Below are positions 31,850 through 45,510 of a DNA stretch of 64,000 nucleotides, one piece after another. The stretch covers positions 992,001-1,056,000 of the forward strand of contig CP012821.1 of the NCBI GenBank assembly GCA_001936135.1, given 5' to 3'. Below the pieces are notes generated by a model. It did no database searches and had not been told where the DNA came from. It saw only the letters and a program-made list of their open reading frames with translations. Source of the DNA: Saccharomycopsis fibuligera x Saccharomycopsis cf. fibuligera (taxonomy: Eukaryota; Ascomycota; Saccharomycetes; Ascoideales; Saccharomycopsidaceae). Made by a program: the position numbers and the translations under genes. How positions within the stretch are numbered: position 1 is the first letter of the stretch; each line of letters begins with the position of its first letter.

Positions 31850-32960
31850 CCATAGATGTTATGTGGCCAGAGATATAACTTTTTAGATTATCTTGACCTT
31901 CTCAAAGAACCAACAACGCAAATGGCACTTTCGTTCTATACTCTACAATATACCTTTGTCACCCACAGTTTAGTGGATTCTTTTTTTAGCTCAATAGATT
32001 TACAAATCAAGCTACGAAGGGACGAAATAGCTGCCTTTATCGATTTTAGGTATCTCCAAAAATATTATCTGACCCTCGCCTTATACTCTCTTAATAAAAT
32101 TAATTGGGAAGTAGTGCTACTTGCAATGCTCTTTTATTATCGTTTGAACTCAGTTTGAAAGTAGTTCAGACAGGCAAGCTATTTTCAGCATATCACAACT
32201 CTAGAAGACGAGGAAGGAAATTAAAAACATGATGAAGAGAAACTAAAGCATACAACACTATGCTATAAAAAATTACTAGATGGCAAAATTATTCAAGAAC
32301 AAAAATGGAGATTATATTTTCTCTTGGATCCAAAATTATTCAGCGCCGAAACTATTTGACATGGAAGCACATGCACTAGATGAACCATTCACAATGGAAA
32401 AACTACACGGAGCCGTTTTCAGTACCAGCATCAATAGCGTTGCCGGAGCTGAGAGTATTCCTTTGAGGCATGGCCCCTCTGCAAAATTTTCTCTTATCAG
32501 AGTTCAATCACACTTTAAAAACAAGAAATATTTTTTTAACTCACAAATTGGTTCATATTAAATACTGCCCAAACCAAACAAAGATGCCACCCTTATAGCC
32601 GATTACTACGCCATTGTTCTCATTAATACAAAATTAGACTTTTATCTGCCGTTTTAAATAACTATCTCCAAACTTACCATATCTTATCCATGATTATCAA
32701 AAAGGCTTTATTCCTAATAGATCTTCTGGAGCAGCACAAGTAATGATGAACGGTTGTTTTGGTGGCTCATTTCCGTTCCTCAACGGAACCCTCCAAGGCA
32801 ATCCACTCAATCCATCTATATTTATCTTGTGACTTGAGCCTTTGCCACATAAGGAACAAAATCAAAGGAATAAAATTGATTTCCTCACTTTTGAAGTAGA
32901 CATACGACTGGTCCTTGAATTTACAGCTGCATGTACAAAATGCTATGGCGGTCTCATCAC
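31850..32960 (+). mobile_element. Relic of a LINE (non-LTR) retrotransposon, reverse transcriptase region
   Basis: In forward order I see the LINE reverse transcriptase landmarks: DEPFTMEKL and a degenerate SVAGAESIPLRHG (from about 32375; usually AGPDGIP), then LPKPNKDA-like PKPNKDATLIADY (from about 32567; family LxPKPxKD...RPIxLxNxDYK), YQKGFIPNRSSGAA (from 32694; family QxGFxPxR), and GTLQGNPLNPSIFIL (from about 32784; family RQGDPLSPxLFxL). The pieces lie in different frames with stops at, for example, 32557-32559 and just after FIL near 32830, so the copy is dead. No YxDD catalytic motif is recognisable. The open stretch 31856-32158 upstream may be part of the same element. L1-clade Zorro elements are the known LINEs of Candida species; assignment to them is inference. 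No poly(A) tail boundary is certain. Confidence 0.65.
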
Positions 32961-33094
32961 AATTCTATTTTTATATAACAAGAAACGTATACCACGTTTT
33001 TCTTTATAATATTGTTTATCCTTTGCTATTAATAATCTGAGTTTTCAGTGAGTTCGAATCTAGCACTGCTACTGGCCTTATTACAAGCGGCGTA

Positions 33095-33230
33095 TTACTT
33101 TTTTTCACACGCAAGAATGATTATTAACGATATTTGAATGATAGAAAATTGGGTCTAATAATTCTATCTATATAGCATATACAGTACAGCTCAATTTTAT
33201 CATATAGGAGAAACTTGAAACCCCGTTAGT
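33095..33230 (-). mobile_element. LTR fossil fragment, family B
   Basis: Reverse-strand match to the 3' half of family B, including AGTTTCTCCTATATGAT and TCTATATAGCATATAC-type sequence shared with 62190-62250. Old and partial. Confidence 0.5.
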
Positions 33231-33234
33231 AATG

Positions 33235-34110
33235 AAAATTTAATAGTTTTGCCTTAGTATTATGAAAAAATACACTATTCATATTACGGAATGCTGATAT
33301 CTCAGGGCTTATAGTTATTGGTTGTAAATAGTTCGTATTTCTAATGTAACTAAATAATAATGAATATATGACAGTATTGGGTTGAACCGTGTATAAATAA
33401 TAGTCAGGCTGAATACAACACATATTAGTGTTGATCTATAAAAGTAGTAAAAATGCATATTGCGAAACCAAATAGAAGATTCTAGAGAGTATTAGGTAAA
33501 AATTTTCGGAATACTGACATCTCAGGGTTCATATTTTTGGATGTAAAAGCCTTGTATTTCAAATATAACTAACTAATAATATATATATAAAAATATTGAG
33601 TTGGATCATGTACAAATACTGATCAGACTGAATAATACTTATTGTTGTTGATCTATAAATAGTAGCAAATGAAATTCTATGATTAGTTATAAACTATGTT
33701 CATTATGTCATATTATCTTCTGGGTATCCACTGATGGTTATATTTTTAGAACTCAATGTTCCTCAATATATTATGGAGTAAATACAGTTAACCAACATTT
33801 ATTACTGAATAACTTCAGGGATCTTTTATATTGGTGCAAGATACACGTATTTACTACTATTAATCGCCAATCAATAACATGTTTTGTATTCAGTCTGATT
33901 ATCATTTAAAGAGGGTCTAACCCAATATTTTTATATATTTATTATTAGTTAGTTATATTTGAAATACAAGGCTTTTACCTCTAAAAAACATGAACCCTGA
34001 GATGTCAGTATTCCGAAAAAAAATATGTTCATTACGTCATGGTATCTTCTGAGTATCTACTGATGGTTTTATTTTTAGAAATCAATGTTCGTCAAGAGAT
34101 GTTGGTCTAA
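33235..34110. mobile_element. Pile of nested family A LTR fossils
   Basis: Three or four family A pieces lie side by side: 33235-33460 and 33480-33800 on the reverse strand, 33830-34020 on the forward strand, and a further reverse piece at 34020-34110 repeating part of 33690-33790 (CTGAGTATCTACTGATGG). The forward copy seems inserted into, or recombined with, a reverse one. No internal coding region remains. They are solo, old and broken. The pile ends about 100 bases before a tRNA gene. Confidence 0.6.
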
Positions 34111-34207
34111 AATTCAATGCTCTTCATTTAATGAACGGTATATGCGGTTATTGCAGTGCTAATTATTAACCTATGAATTTATCTAATTGCTAAATTTCCA
34201 CCAAATA

Positions 34208-34322
34208 GGACGTGTGGCCGAGTGGTCTAAGGCGCTCGACTCAAGAGTTATTTCTCTTGCAGCTTTCACAGCTGAGCAATCGAGTCTCGAAAGAGGCATG
34301 AGTTCGAACCTCATCGCGTCCA
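34208..34322 (+). tRNA. tRNA-Leu (anticodon CAA) with intron
   Basis: 115 bases including an intron. The acceptor GGACGTG pairs fully with CGCGTCC plus discriminator A. The A box is TGGCCGAGTGGTC, a long type II variable arm reads TCTCGAAAGAGGC, and the B box is AGTTCGAACCT. The anticodon stem CTCGA/TCGAG encloses loop CTCAAG with CAA at 34242-34244. A 33-nt intron (34246-34278) sits after position 37, as in yeast tRNA-Leu(CAA). Ser or Leu CAG assignments do not fit the anticodon. Confidence 0.95.
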
Positions 34323-34323
34323 A

Positions 34324-34329
34324 TTTTTT
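34324..34329 (+). terminator. RNA polymerase III terminator of tRNA-Leu
   Basis: Six T beginning two bases after the tRNA 3' end. Confidence 0.85.
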
Positions 34330-35160
34330 GAACTTTTGTTCAAACACCATACTTATGTAGAAGTATGTTTCCTACATAAAAGAATCACATAATTTCAAAG
34401 ATTTCATTACACACCTATATACCATAAGCAACAAATGTTTAATGTTTTTAAAGAGCAGTGATGAAAAACTAAGCATTTTCTGGCCTTCTAAAATCTCATC
34501 AATGGTGCCTTGCCTTTTAATAGTGAGAATTCAATTCTCCCATTGAACACACGTTTACACAGTTTTATCCAAGGAAAATAAATTACACCAAACATTGAAT
34601 AACTGAGTCTGAGACTCGTATTTGTTTGCCAAATATAGCGAAATTACTTTCTATGATTTATACTTGAAAGTTATAGCGAGATGATGCCGAGGCACAACAT
34701 GAATGACAAGAGACTATTCAAATTATCTCTCGGGTACCCTAAGGGGAATCCATACGCTTGTCAAGCCAAAGGCTTAACCAAGAGAAGAGAGAATATGATT
34801 TTAAAATGCTGTCGTGGGTGTGTAATAAAAAGTGAAGTCACTAGGGTGTCTTTTTATTCAAGCAACGATTTTTCGGATTATAACATTGAAGGTCTTTTTA
34901 CATAAAATGTCATGATATATGCTTAAAGACAGGTTCAATGCTCTCAAATCCTCAAATATCACTCCGGCAGACCATAGATTTATATCGTTTTCACCAGCAT
35001 CTGTGTGCTTGATTGATGCAATGATATACTGGACTTTACTCCAACCCTAGCATGTGAAAGGGTGGTGGTCCCAATTCTTACCGTTCATCTTTAATATCGC
35101 ATCGCTATTCATAACAGGAGTAATGTGCAGAACCATCCAAACTGAGCTCCTATTTGTAAT

Positions 35161-35203
<43 letters not shown>

Positions 35204-35301
35204 TAGAAACCTGCATGGGCAAATTAGCCAAAAATTAGTTTATTACATATGTAGCAATATTATATCGTATCTTAACAATTAATTCACAATCACAAAAAAA
35301 C
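34330..35301. other. Non-coding gap with a 36-base T run
   Basis: A pure T run spans about 35163-35198, close to the 3' end of ERG10. The frame at 34681-34905 has no recognisable features. Nothing else is seen. Confidence 0.5.
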
Positions 35302-38770
<3,469 letters not shown>

Positions 38771-40426
38771 TCAGATATCGTTAGAAAGACCATTAGTACT
38801 TGCTTCAGCACCTCTTGTCGATGGTTCACTGCTTGTAAAATTGTTAGTCCCGTTATTATTATTAACACTGTTGTTATTATTTTGATAGTTCTTTTGTCTA
38901 TCCATTTCAATTCTATTGTTAATTAAATACATAGCCATTTGGTTATTGTTTATACCACCAGTCAAAACAATTTTTCTTTCTTTTGGATTATTCGGATCTG
39001 GATCTTGAACTTTAATTTGTGAGCCTGAACTGTCTCTTACTTCTCTAATATTTTTCCCGCCCTTACCAATCACTGATCCTACATGATCATTAGAAATATA
39101 AATATCTTGAGTAACAGTTTGATGTTGACCAATTGGCATTAATGTTGGAGGTGGTTGGATGGTCCCAACCGGAGCGGTATTTGGAGCAGTGGAAATATTG
39201 TTGTTTTGGGATGGTGGTAGTGACATGATGCGGCTCTTGTTGAATTGATTTTGAGCAGCAGCAGCAGCAGCAGCAGCACCGCCCAAATTGGAGTATGGTT
39301 TCAAATTACGGTTATTTTGACCAAGAGCGCCGGCAGCACCCGCACCACCGGCAGCACCAGCACCAACACTATTTCTAGCATTACCCATGTAACCCATATG
39401 CATAGGCATCATGCCCATCATCTGAGGATTGAACCCATTTGGAGAATTGAATCCGTTGAATTGGAAATTTGGCAGACCAACAACACCAGGAAATTGAGGG
39501 GCTCCGGGAAATGCACCAGGAACACCGCCGGTGGCAGCGGCGGCAGCAGCGGCGGCTGGGTTAGCGCCGTAGTTGGAGTTACCTGGGTTGTAAAATATGA
39601 TTTTTGTTTTGTGCATGAACTTTTTGTTTTCATAAATGGTTTGGCCAACATAATAAGTGGCAATGTGAATGGCATCCGGCACCCCAGAAATGGAAAGACA
39701 TCTGTCGGTAGAGAATGGCATAACTGTTTCACTAGCCTTTAATTTAGCCGCCGATTTCTCTTCAATTTCTCTGAACTTGTTACCACCTTTACCAATAACA
39801 AACCCAATGACGGGATGAGGAATCAATAATTTCAAGATGTACTGTTTGGAATCAGGGCTGGAAGGGGTTTCTGGTTCGTCAATGATGGTTCTAGTGATTA
39901 AACCAAAAGCTTTGGCCACTTTTTCTGCGGGGCCCCTAACATGGACCACTCTTTCGTATATGCCCTTGATGTTTTCAGAAACGTTGATTCTAGCGCCAGA
40001 CTTGTCTTTGATGTAGTTGATTTTTTCGCCGCCTTTGCCGACAATCAAGCCGGCTTCCTTGACAGGAACAAGCATTCTGAAATGGACATAAGTCGGGTCA
40101 TCGCCAGTTTGCACCTTGTGGGAAGATATTGGGGTAGAGCGCTTAGGCAAGTCAGTATTCGAGTCACCAGAGTTGAAAGCATCGTCATTGCTGTTTGTGT
40201 TGGTATTTGTGTTAGTGTTGTCGGTGTTGGTGTTTGTGAGGCTGTTTGTGTTTGCGGTTGTATCGCTGGCGGCGGTTGAGGAGTCATTGGCGACAGCGTT
40301 TAGCAAAGGAGCGGTTTGGTCCTTAACTTTCTGGGCCTCCTCGGCCTCTAGCATTTCTGCGTCGATGGCGACTCTCTTGGTCAGGGGGTCTTCAGATTGG
40401 GAGTCTTCGTTCTTGCGTTTGAGCAT
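38771..40426 (-). CDS. Three-KH-domain RNA-binding protein (PBP2/PCBP-like)
   Basis: 551 residues from the ATG at 40426 (MLKRKNEDS); the open frame continues to 40534 but begins with TTG. Three KH domains are seen: about 113-183 (IVGKGGEKINYIKDKSGARI), 195-268 (VIGKGGNKFREIEEKSAAKL) and near 470-535 (VIGKGGKNIREVRDSSGSQI), each with an intact GxxG loop, so all should bind single-stranded RNA. Between the second and third lies an Ala/Gly/Met/Asn-rich linker. The N-terminus holds a basic KR..KR stretch and a Thr-Asn repeat. The arrangement fits poly(C)-binding proteins and yeast Pbp2 or fission yeast Rnc1. Assignment to PBP2 rather than HEK2 is not settled. G+C content rises toward the 5' end of the gene. 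Confidence 0.88.
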   Translation of the reverse strand: MLKRKNEDSQSEDPLTKRVAIDAEMLEAEEAQKVKDQTAPLLNAVANDSSTAASDTTANTNSLTNTNTDNTNTNTNTNSNDDAFNSGDSNTDLPKRSTPISSHKVQTGDDPTYVHFRMLVPVKEAGLIVGKGGEKINYIKDKSGARINVSENIKGIYERVVHVRGPAEKVAKAFGLITRTIIDEPETPSSPDSKQYILKLLIPHPVIGFVIGKGGNKFREIEEKSAAKLKASETVMPFSTDRCLSISGVPDAIHIATYYVGQTIYENKKFMHKTKIIFYNPGNSNYGANPAAAAAAAATGGVPGAFPGAPQFPGVVGLPNFQFNGFNSPNGFNPQMMGMMPMHMGYMGNARNSVGAGAAGGAGAAGALGQNNRNLKPYSNLGGAAAAAAAAQNQFNKSRIMSLPPSQNNNISTAPNTAPVGTIQPPPTLMPIGQHQTVTQDIYISNDHVGSVIGKGGKNIREVRDSSGSQIKVQDPDPNNPKERKIVLTGGINNNQMAMYLINNRIEMDRQKNYQNNNNSVNNNNGTNNFTSSEPSTRGAEASTNGLSNDI

Positions 40427-41682
40427 GTTGTATGTAAGAGAAAGAGCGCTGTTTGCAGAGAGAGAGCGTGTGTTTGTGTGTGTATGCGAGGAGAGGTGGG
40501 CAGCTCGTGGTTGGCTAGTGGTTGAAGAGTGCAATGGTATTTGTTGATGGGGGGAATTTTAACCTGGAATGGCCAGGACAAAAGAAAGGGAGCTGCTGGC
40601 CGGAAGAAAGTAAAAAAAGGTCTCTGTCACGCTGTAAACACTGCTACCCGGCTGTGGGGTTGAATCCACGGGAGGGTACCTTTCTGGACAACGGTTACGA
40701 GCGTCTGCATTGGTGGAAGGTACCACCCATGCGGGTCTTATTGGTGACAGCTGCCAGCGGCCAACGGCGAACGGCCGCGACCCGCCAAGCAGCTGACTGC
40801 CGCCAGCCGTTGGTTGTTGACACTGGAGTGAGGAAAGCCAGATCAAGGAGCACTGGAAAGGGTTCTCTGCTAATAAGCGAAGACATACCCGCGAGAAACT
40901 AGCTGTGTTGGGAAGCGGCTATGTTATTAGTGCCGCTATGAGCTGTGGTTTTTGCCTACGGTGGAGACTACGCTAGCTTCCTGCCGCTTTAAAGAGCACG
41001 TTGACAGTGACTTGTGTATAGAGATACGTAAGAAAAGACAAGGCCATAGTACACAACTGCTCTCATCCAACATAAATCACACTGCAAAACAGTAACGTTG
41101 CAAGAGAGTAGCTTTTTTTCGCCCAGACTCTGCTTATCAATCTGATCAATACAGTGGCAGTGTTTGCACAGTTTGTAACGGATCTACTTAGATACAACGC
41201 TGGGGGTATCTGCTCGTCCATGATACAGCAAGTGCGTCCTCGGAGGACATCCATCATTGTGCCAACAGCACACCAACCATTGCAGCATTGTAGTTCTTTT
41301 TCTACAGCAGTCTTGAGCAGAACATCCATGTGGCGAGAGAACTACTGTCTCCACTATTGCTTCTGCCTTATGGCTCTTCAGCAGAGCCAGGAAGTCATGA
41401 GTAGATCACCATGAGACGGCATACAACCTATCGCAATGACAAATGCTCCACCGCCGCAATCAATTGGGCAGTGGCACGCTCCGTACCGAGTAGACTTCGT
41501 TCTGCTACAGCATAAAATATCAAGTGGTTCGCTAGATTGGCACTTTGCCGCCCAGCAGAAGAACCTCAAAGACTAGCTGCTGTTAGCCAACTGGAGTACT
41601 GTAATATATGCACTGCGCACGGGCAATCACCAACGGAAACGTGAACATGCGCAATGCCACACTTTATACCAGCAACCATTAA

Positions 41683-41728
<46 letters not shown>

Positions 41729-41884
41729 TGTATATATACACATACACAGACACAGACACGCCCCGAAGACCTGATCAAAAAGATAGAAATTGCAGTTCCC
41801 GGGAATTGCGCTCTCCAGCCTCACTTCAAAGTTTTCCTTTATTCCAAAAACTGCCTCTGAACATACTCAATATTCGCATCGCTC
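40427..41884. other. GC-richer intergenic region with a TA repeat
   Basis: Promoter of both the KH gene and the divergent oxygenase gene. G+C is visibly higher than in the left 40 kb. Several short frames on both strands have no features of real proteins. A (TA)n repeat spans 41682-41726. Confidence 0.5.
41682..41726. repeat. TA dinucleotide microsatellite
   Basis: About 22 TA units, about 160 bases upstream of the oxygenase ATG. It could serve as, or disturb, a TATA region. Confidence 0.9.
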
Positions 41885-43147
41885 ATGTCCTTTCCTAAAT
41901 ACGACCCTACCAAGCTATCCGAACTCGACAAGAAGCTCCATCTTCGACCATTCGAAGAAGCTCCGGAGACCAAGGAGCCGGTCAAAGTAGTCGGACTCCA
42001 TGCCATCGACTTGTCTCAATTCAAAGAAGGCCCAGAACATTTGCCTGCCCGTCAAAAATTAGCTAAGCAGTTAGAAACCGCATTATCCACAGACGGGTTC
42101 TTCAAAATTGTGAACCATGGCATCCCTGGTGAGACTTTGGACTACCTAAGAGCCATTGGCCAATCTATTCCCGAGATTCCCGAGGACGAAAAGAAAAATT
42201 TTGTTGGCGGTGAACACGATATCGAAGAAGAAAAAGACTACGGGTTGGGTGTTATCCGTGGTACCGGTTTCAAGCCTCGTGGGTATTTGCAGTACACCAA
42301 GGATGCTCGTGATAATGTTGAGTTCTACAATATTCGGAACTTTTTACATGATGAAATTTTGTACAGCCGTCAAAAATATCCAGCCTACATCACTGAACAC
42401 CTTGACGATATTGCTGTATACTTCCGCTACTTGTACTACAACATTCTCAGAAAGATAATGAACCTAATTGATATTATTTTAGAGCTTCCGGAAGGGCATT
42501 TCTGGGATAAGCATTTCCAGGTAATCCAAAACGATTTATACCACAGTGGTGGCGGAGTGGCTAGGTTCTTATACTACCACGCAGTGGACGAAGACTACAA
42601 GAGAAAGACCAACGGCACCTGGCTCCGTGGCCATTCAGACCAAGGTTTCTTAACCTTTATTGTGTCGCAATCCATCCTCGCTTTGCAAATCAGATCCTAC
42701 GACACTAACGAATGGTGCTACGTGAGCCATACCCCAAACGCGCTCATTGTTAATGTCGCTGATGCCCTAAACTTCCTCACTGGCGGCTACTTCAAGTCGG
42801 CATTGCACCGTGTCGTGCTCCCGCCAGCAGACCAATCAACTTACAGCCGTGGCACCGTTATCTATTTCTGCAACTGTGCCGGCAACACAATTCTTGATCC
42901 TGACCAATTGAACTCCCCCAAGTTGGCAAGATTGGGATACAAGAGGGATCCAACCTTGGAAAGAATTGATTTCAAAACGTGGGATAATACCAAAGGAAAA
43001 TTCTTCAACAACAAGCAGACCAGTAACAATAAGCAGGGGATTAGCTGCTTAGGAAGAGTTACTTTGGGAAGCTATATGGAACCGCCAAAGGAGACCCAGT
43101 CTGCTGCTGGCAAAAGTAATGAGCCGGCTAAAGTTGCGGCAACTTAA
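41885..43147 (+). CDS. 2-oxoglutarate/Fe(II)-dependent dioxygenase
   Basis: 420 residues. Non-heme iron oxygenase of the isopenicillin N synthase-like group, which uses 2-oxoglutarate and oxygen to hydroxylate small molecules. An N-terminal DIOX_N-type region (about 36-150, with DGFFKIVNHGIP) precedes the jelly-roll core. The iron triad is visible as His250-x-Asp252 in RGHSDQGFLTF and His308 in SALHRVVLPP, with a likely 2-oxoglutarate-binding Arg322 in YSRGTVIYF. The substrate cannot be told. No signal or membrane segment is seen, so it is probably cytosolic. Codon use is GC-leaning and I see no CTG codon. It is the first of three metabolic genes (oxygenase, transporter, amidase) in a row. 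Confidence 0.9.
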   Translation: MSFPKYDPTKLSELDKKLHLRPFEEAPETKEPVKVVGLHAIDLSQFKEGPEHLPARQKLAKQLETALSTDGFFKIVNHGIPGETLDYLRAIGQSIPEIPEDEKKNFVGGEHDIEEEKDYGLGVIRGTGFKPRGYLQYTKDARDNVEFYNIRNFLHDEILYSRQKYPAYITEHLDDIAVYFRYLYYNILRKIMNLIDIILELPEGHFWDKHFQVIQNDLYHSGGGVARFLYYHAVDEDYKRKTNGTWLRGHSDQGFLTFIVSQSILALQIRSYDTNEWCYVSHTPNALIVNVADALNFLTGGYFKSALHRVVLPPADQSTYSRGTVIYFCNCAGNTILDPDQLNSPKLARLGYKRDPTLERIDFKTWDNTKGKFFNNKQTSNNKQGISCLGRVTLGSYMEPPKETQSAAGKSNEPAKVAAT

Positions 43148-43843
43148 GGGATTGCTGCTGAGTGGTATAGGAACTTGAGTTTCCAGCCTTTGCTGGCTTG
43201 TGAAGAGTCAAGGTTTCGAATTAGAGTTACTTTCTTACTGTCGTTTTCAATAGTGTAAATACTAAGAAATACTATAAATGATGTAAATTGTATGAATGAA
43301 AATGAACAACACAGCTATTTTGGATTGTATCACTGTTTTTGGTGTACCGTTAAAACTAAGAAGCAAGATGCTGAGCTTTCAACTATAATATCTTGATTTG
43401 AAATGCAATACGCCAGCGCGAAAATATAACGTTAAGTACTACCCTTACGAGAGCCCAGATGCACTAACAAAACCATCATCAATCACCTAGCCCCCAGTTT
43501 CAATAGAGCCCGCTTCCTCTCCCATAAGACAGGTAACAGCAACAACGCTGAGAGCTTCCCAAAATTACAGAGGGTCTTGTCAGTGGCACAGCATGCTTTG
43601 ATATGGGTATATCTTCCCCCTCACATTGCACTCTGAATGTTCCCTCATACGGTAATTTTATGGAGGACGGACTGCATGGCATGGCATGTATGACCAGCAA
43701 TTTCCATTTTGTCCCGAAATGCACAGGTGTACGGTGGAAGTGTCAACCGCTTACTTATTATCCATATGGGTTGATTTTTTTTTTTTTTTTTTGTAGGTCA
43801 ACCAACCGCTAGACACGATAGCAAATTGACATTAAGTAACCAC
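43148..43843. other. Spacer between convergent oxygenase and transporter genes
   Basis: 3' flanks of both genes, with a T run at about 43775-43792. No gene is seen. Confidence 0.5.
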
Positions 43844-45289
43844 CTAACCAACATTTTTCTCCACTGAAGACTCGGCACTCTCCGCATCACAAACATTAAC
43901 CTCATTCTTGTTCTTTTTTGCTGTTTCCTCATCCTTGACTTGTAAAAACCTGATTAGTGCAGCAACAACCAAGCTAGCAAAAATTGTAGCCAACATGGCA
44001 TAACAGCCGCTTCTGAACTTTGGAGCCGAACTGGCCTTGTAAAACAAAAGCGGCCACCATGCGTTGACCACCGAAGAAAACATATTCATTGACGCTAAGA
44101 TTATTGCCCTTTCTTCCAAGTCGTCATAGCATACGGTATTCACCCAAGCAAAATACGTAGCTTGACCGGAAAATGACACTCCGGAAAGATAATGAGCGAC
44201 AAACACAAACGGCGCACTTAGCGGTCTGGCTAATAGCAAAATCGTCGAAATGAGTAGCATGGCAGTGATCCAAACAGCAACATGCCAGTGGTACCTGGCT
44301 CCAGTCGCGTCAACATACACTGACGTGATAAGCGTAGAAAGGACACCCACTGCGTAGATCCCCAATGGATAGTTGTTGCGGTCAGAAATGCTATAATTAT
44401 ACTTTTTGAGCCATAGTGCAAATAGGGAGTTCACGACATAGGACTCGTTTTCACCGCCAATGGCCCATAGTCCGGTGAACAACCACCAGTGCCACCGGCC
44501 AAGCACTCTTTTGAAGACAGACCAATCAAGCTTGGTTTGTGCGCGCCGCGGGAGCCGCAGGACCGCTAGTTGCTTATCCTCCTCGCTGAGCAAGAAAGAC
44601 GTGCAGTTTTCCGGCACGCCAGGAAAGCAAATGAACCCGTAAACGCAGATTGGCAAGGTTATCAAGAAATCGATAATGAAGAGCCATCTCCAGCCAGCTA
44701 GTCCGCTTTTACCGTCCATGTGTTTGTGGATTGAGGACTGCATAAAGCCAGAGAAAATCGACCCGACTAGGCCGGACGACGTGAACACCGCGGACCTTTT
44801 GACTAGCTCGGTTTCCTTGTACCAGTTCCCAAGAATGAAATGGGTTCCGCTGAACGTCGACGACTCGAAAATTGCCTGGAAAAACCGAATTGCGCAAAGT
44901 TGGCTGTAGCTCAGCACTCTGTACATTCCCAAAGTCAACAACGCCCACGCAAAAGCGCAAAATGATAGCCAGTACCGCGGAGTGACTTTGAGCAACGCGA
45001 GGTTATTAGGAATCATTCCGACAACGTAGCCAACCGTGAAACAGGTGTTGACGGTATTGTATTCGAATCCCTTCATGTTTAAATCTTCCTGCATGCCGGA
45101 AACGTAGGCACTTGCATAATTGGACCGGTCAATGTAGTTGATCCAGTAGTTCAAACACACAAAAGAAAGCACTAGCCAGTCGATTTTTAGCAAGAGCTTG
45201 GCTTCTCTGGCGTCCGCTGGCTGTTTGCCCCACGCTGTGTCCCGGACCGTCCGGAACGGCCGCTTTAGCAGCAGCAACAGCATCGCCAT
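43844..45289 (-). CDS. Major facilitator transporter, FEN2/LIZ1 (anion:cation symporter) family
   Basis: 481 residues with about twelve hydrophobic segments. The strings YWINYIDRSNYASAYVSGMQ, NTCFTVGYVVGMIPNNLALL and FFQAIFESSTFSGTHFILGNWYKETEL place it in the Dal5/Tna1/Fen2 family of plasma membrane proton symporters, closest by eye to Fen2 and Liz1 (pantothenate). The exact vitamin or organic acid is not certain. N- and C-termini are short and cytosolic. An alternative start two codons in would make no difference. One CTG codon lies in the loop RV-x-SYSQ and would be Ser in a CTG-clade reading. A 20-bp tandem repeat lies 140-220 bases upstream. Confidence 0.9.
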   Translation of the reverse strand: MAMLLLLLKRPFRTVRDTAWGKQPADAREAKLLLKIDWLVLSFVCLNYWINYIDRSNYASAYVSGMQEDLNMKGFEYNTVNTCFTVGYVVGMIPNNLALLKVTPRYWLSFCAFAWALLTLGMYRVLSYSQLCAIRFFQAIFESSTFSGTHFILGNWYKETELVKRSAVFTSSGLVGSIFSGFMQSSIHKHMDGKSGLAGWRWLFIIDFLITLPICVYGFICFPGVPENCTSFLLSEEDKQLAVLRLPRRAQTKLDWSVFKRVLGRWHWWLFTGLWAIGGENESYVVNSLFALWLKKYNYSISDRNNYPLGIYAVGVLSTLITSVYVDATGARYHWHVAVWITAMLLISTILLLARPLSAPFVFVAHYLSGVSFSGQATYFAWVNTVCYDDLEERAIILASMNMFSSVVNAWWPLLFYKASSAPKFRSGCYAMLATIFASLVVAALIRFLQVKDEETAKKNKNEVNVCDAESAESSVEKNVG

Positions 45290-45430
45290 CTTGGTCTTGG
45301 TGCGCTCTCTATACTCTCTCTGCGCTGGTCTTGATATTGGCGCGGTCTTGTTTTGGCTCCGAGAGGAAAAGTGTAGCGCTGCAACAGAACGTCCCCGCTA
45401 GCCGTGCCAATCCCAATCCGCAGCAACCAC

Positions 45431-45510
45431 GGTTGTATATATATCACCCAGGTGCTATATGTATAACCAAGGTGGTATATATATGTCCAAGGTGACATCT
45501 GTAATCCAGC
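45431..45510. repeat. Four tandem 20-bp units in the transporter promoter
   Basis: Units begin at 45431, 45451, 45471 and 45491 with consensus GGTNNTATATNTATNNCCAA; the fourth is the most decayed. The 20-bp period is about two helical turns, so equivalent faces align. It lies 140-220 bases upstream of the transporter ATG, a typical position for regulatory sites in yeast. It may be a cluster of binding sites or TATA-like elements; no known factor is assigned. Confidence 0.75.

Noticed and set aside
33044-33068. tRNA-like GTTCGAATC string
   Set aside because: A T-arm-like hairpin with one mismatch is present, but no anticodon arm, D arm or matching acceptor can be placed. At most it is a remnant or chance.
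40640-40675. Second B-box-like string GGTTGAATCC
   Set aside because: No A box, anticodon stem or pairing acceptor ends in the flanks.
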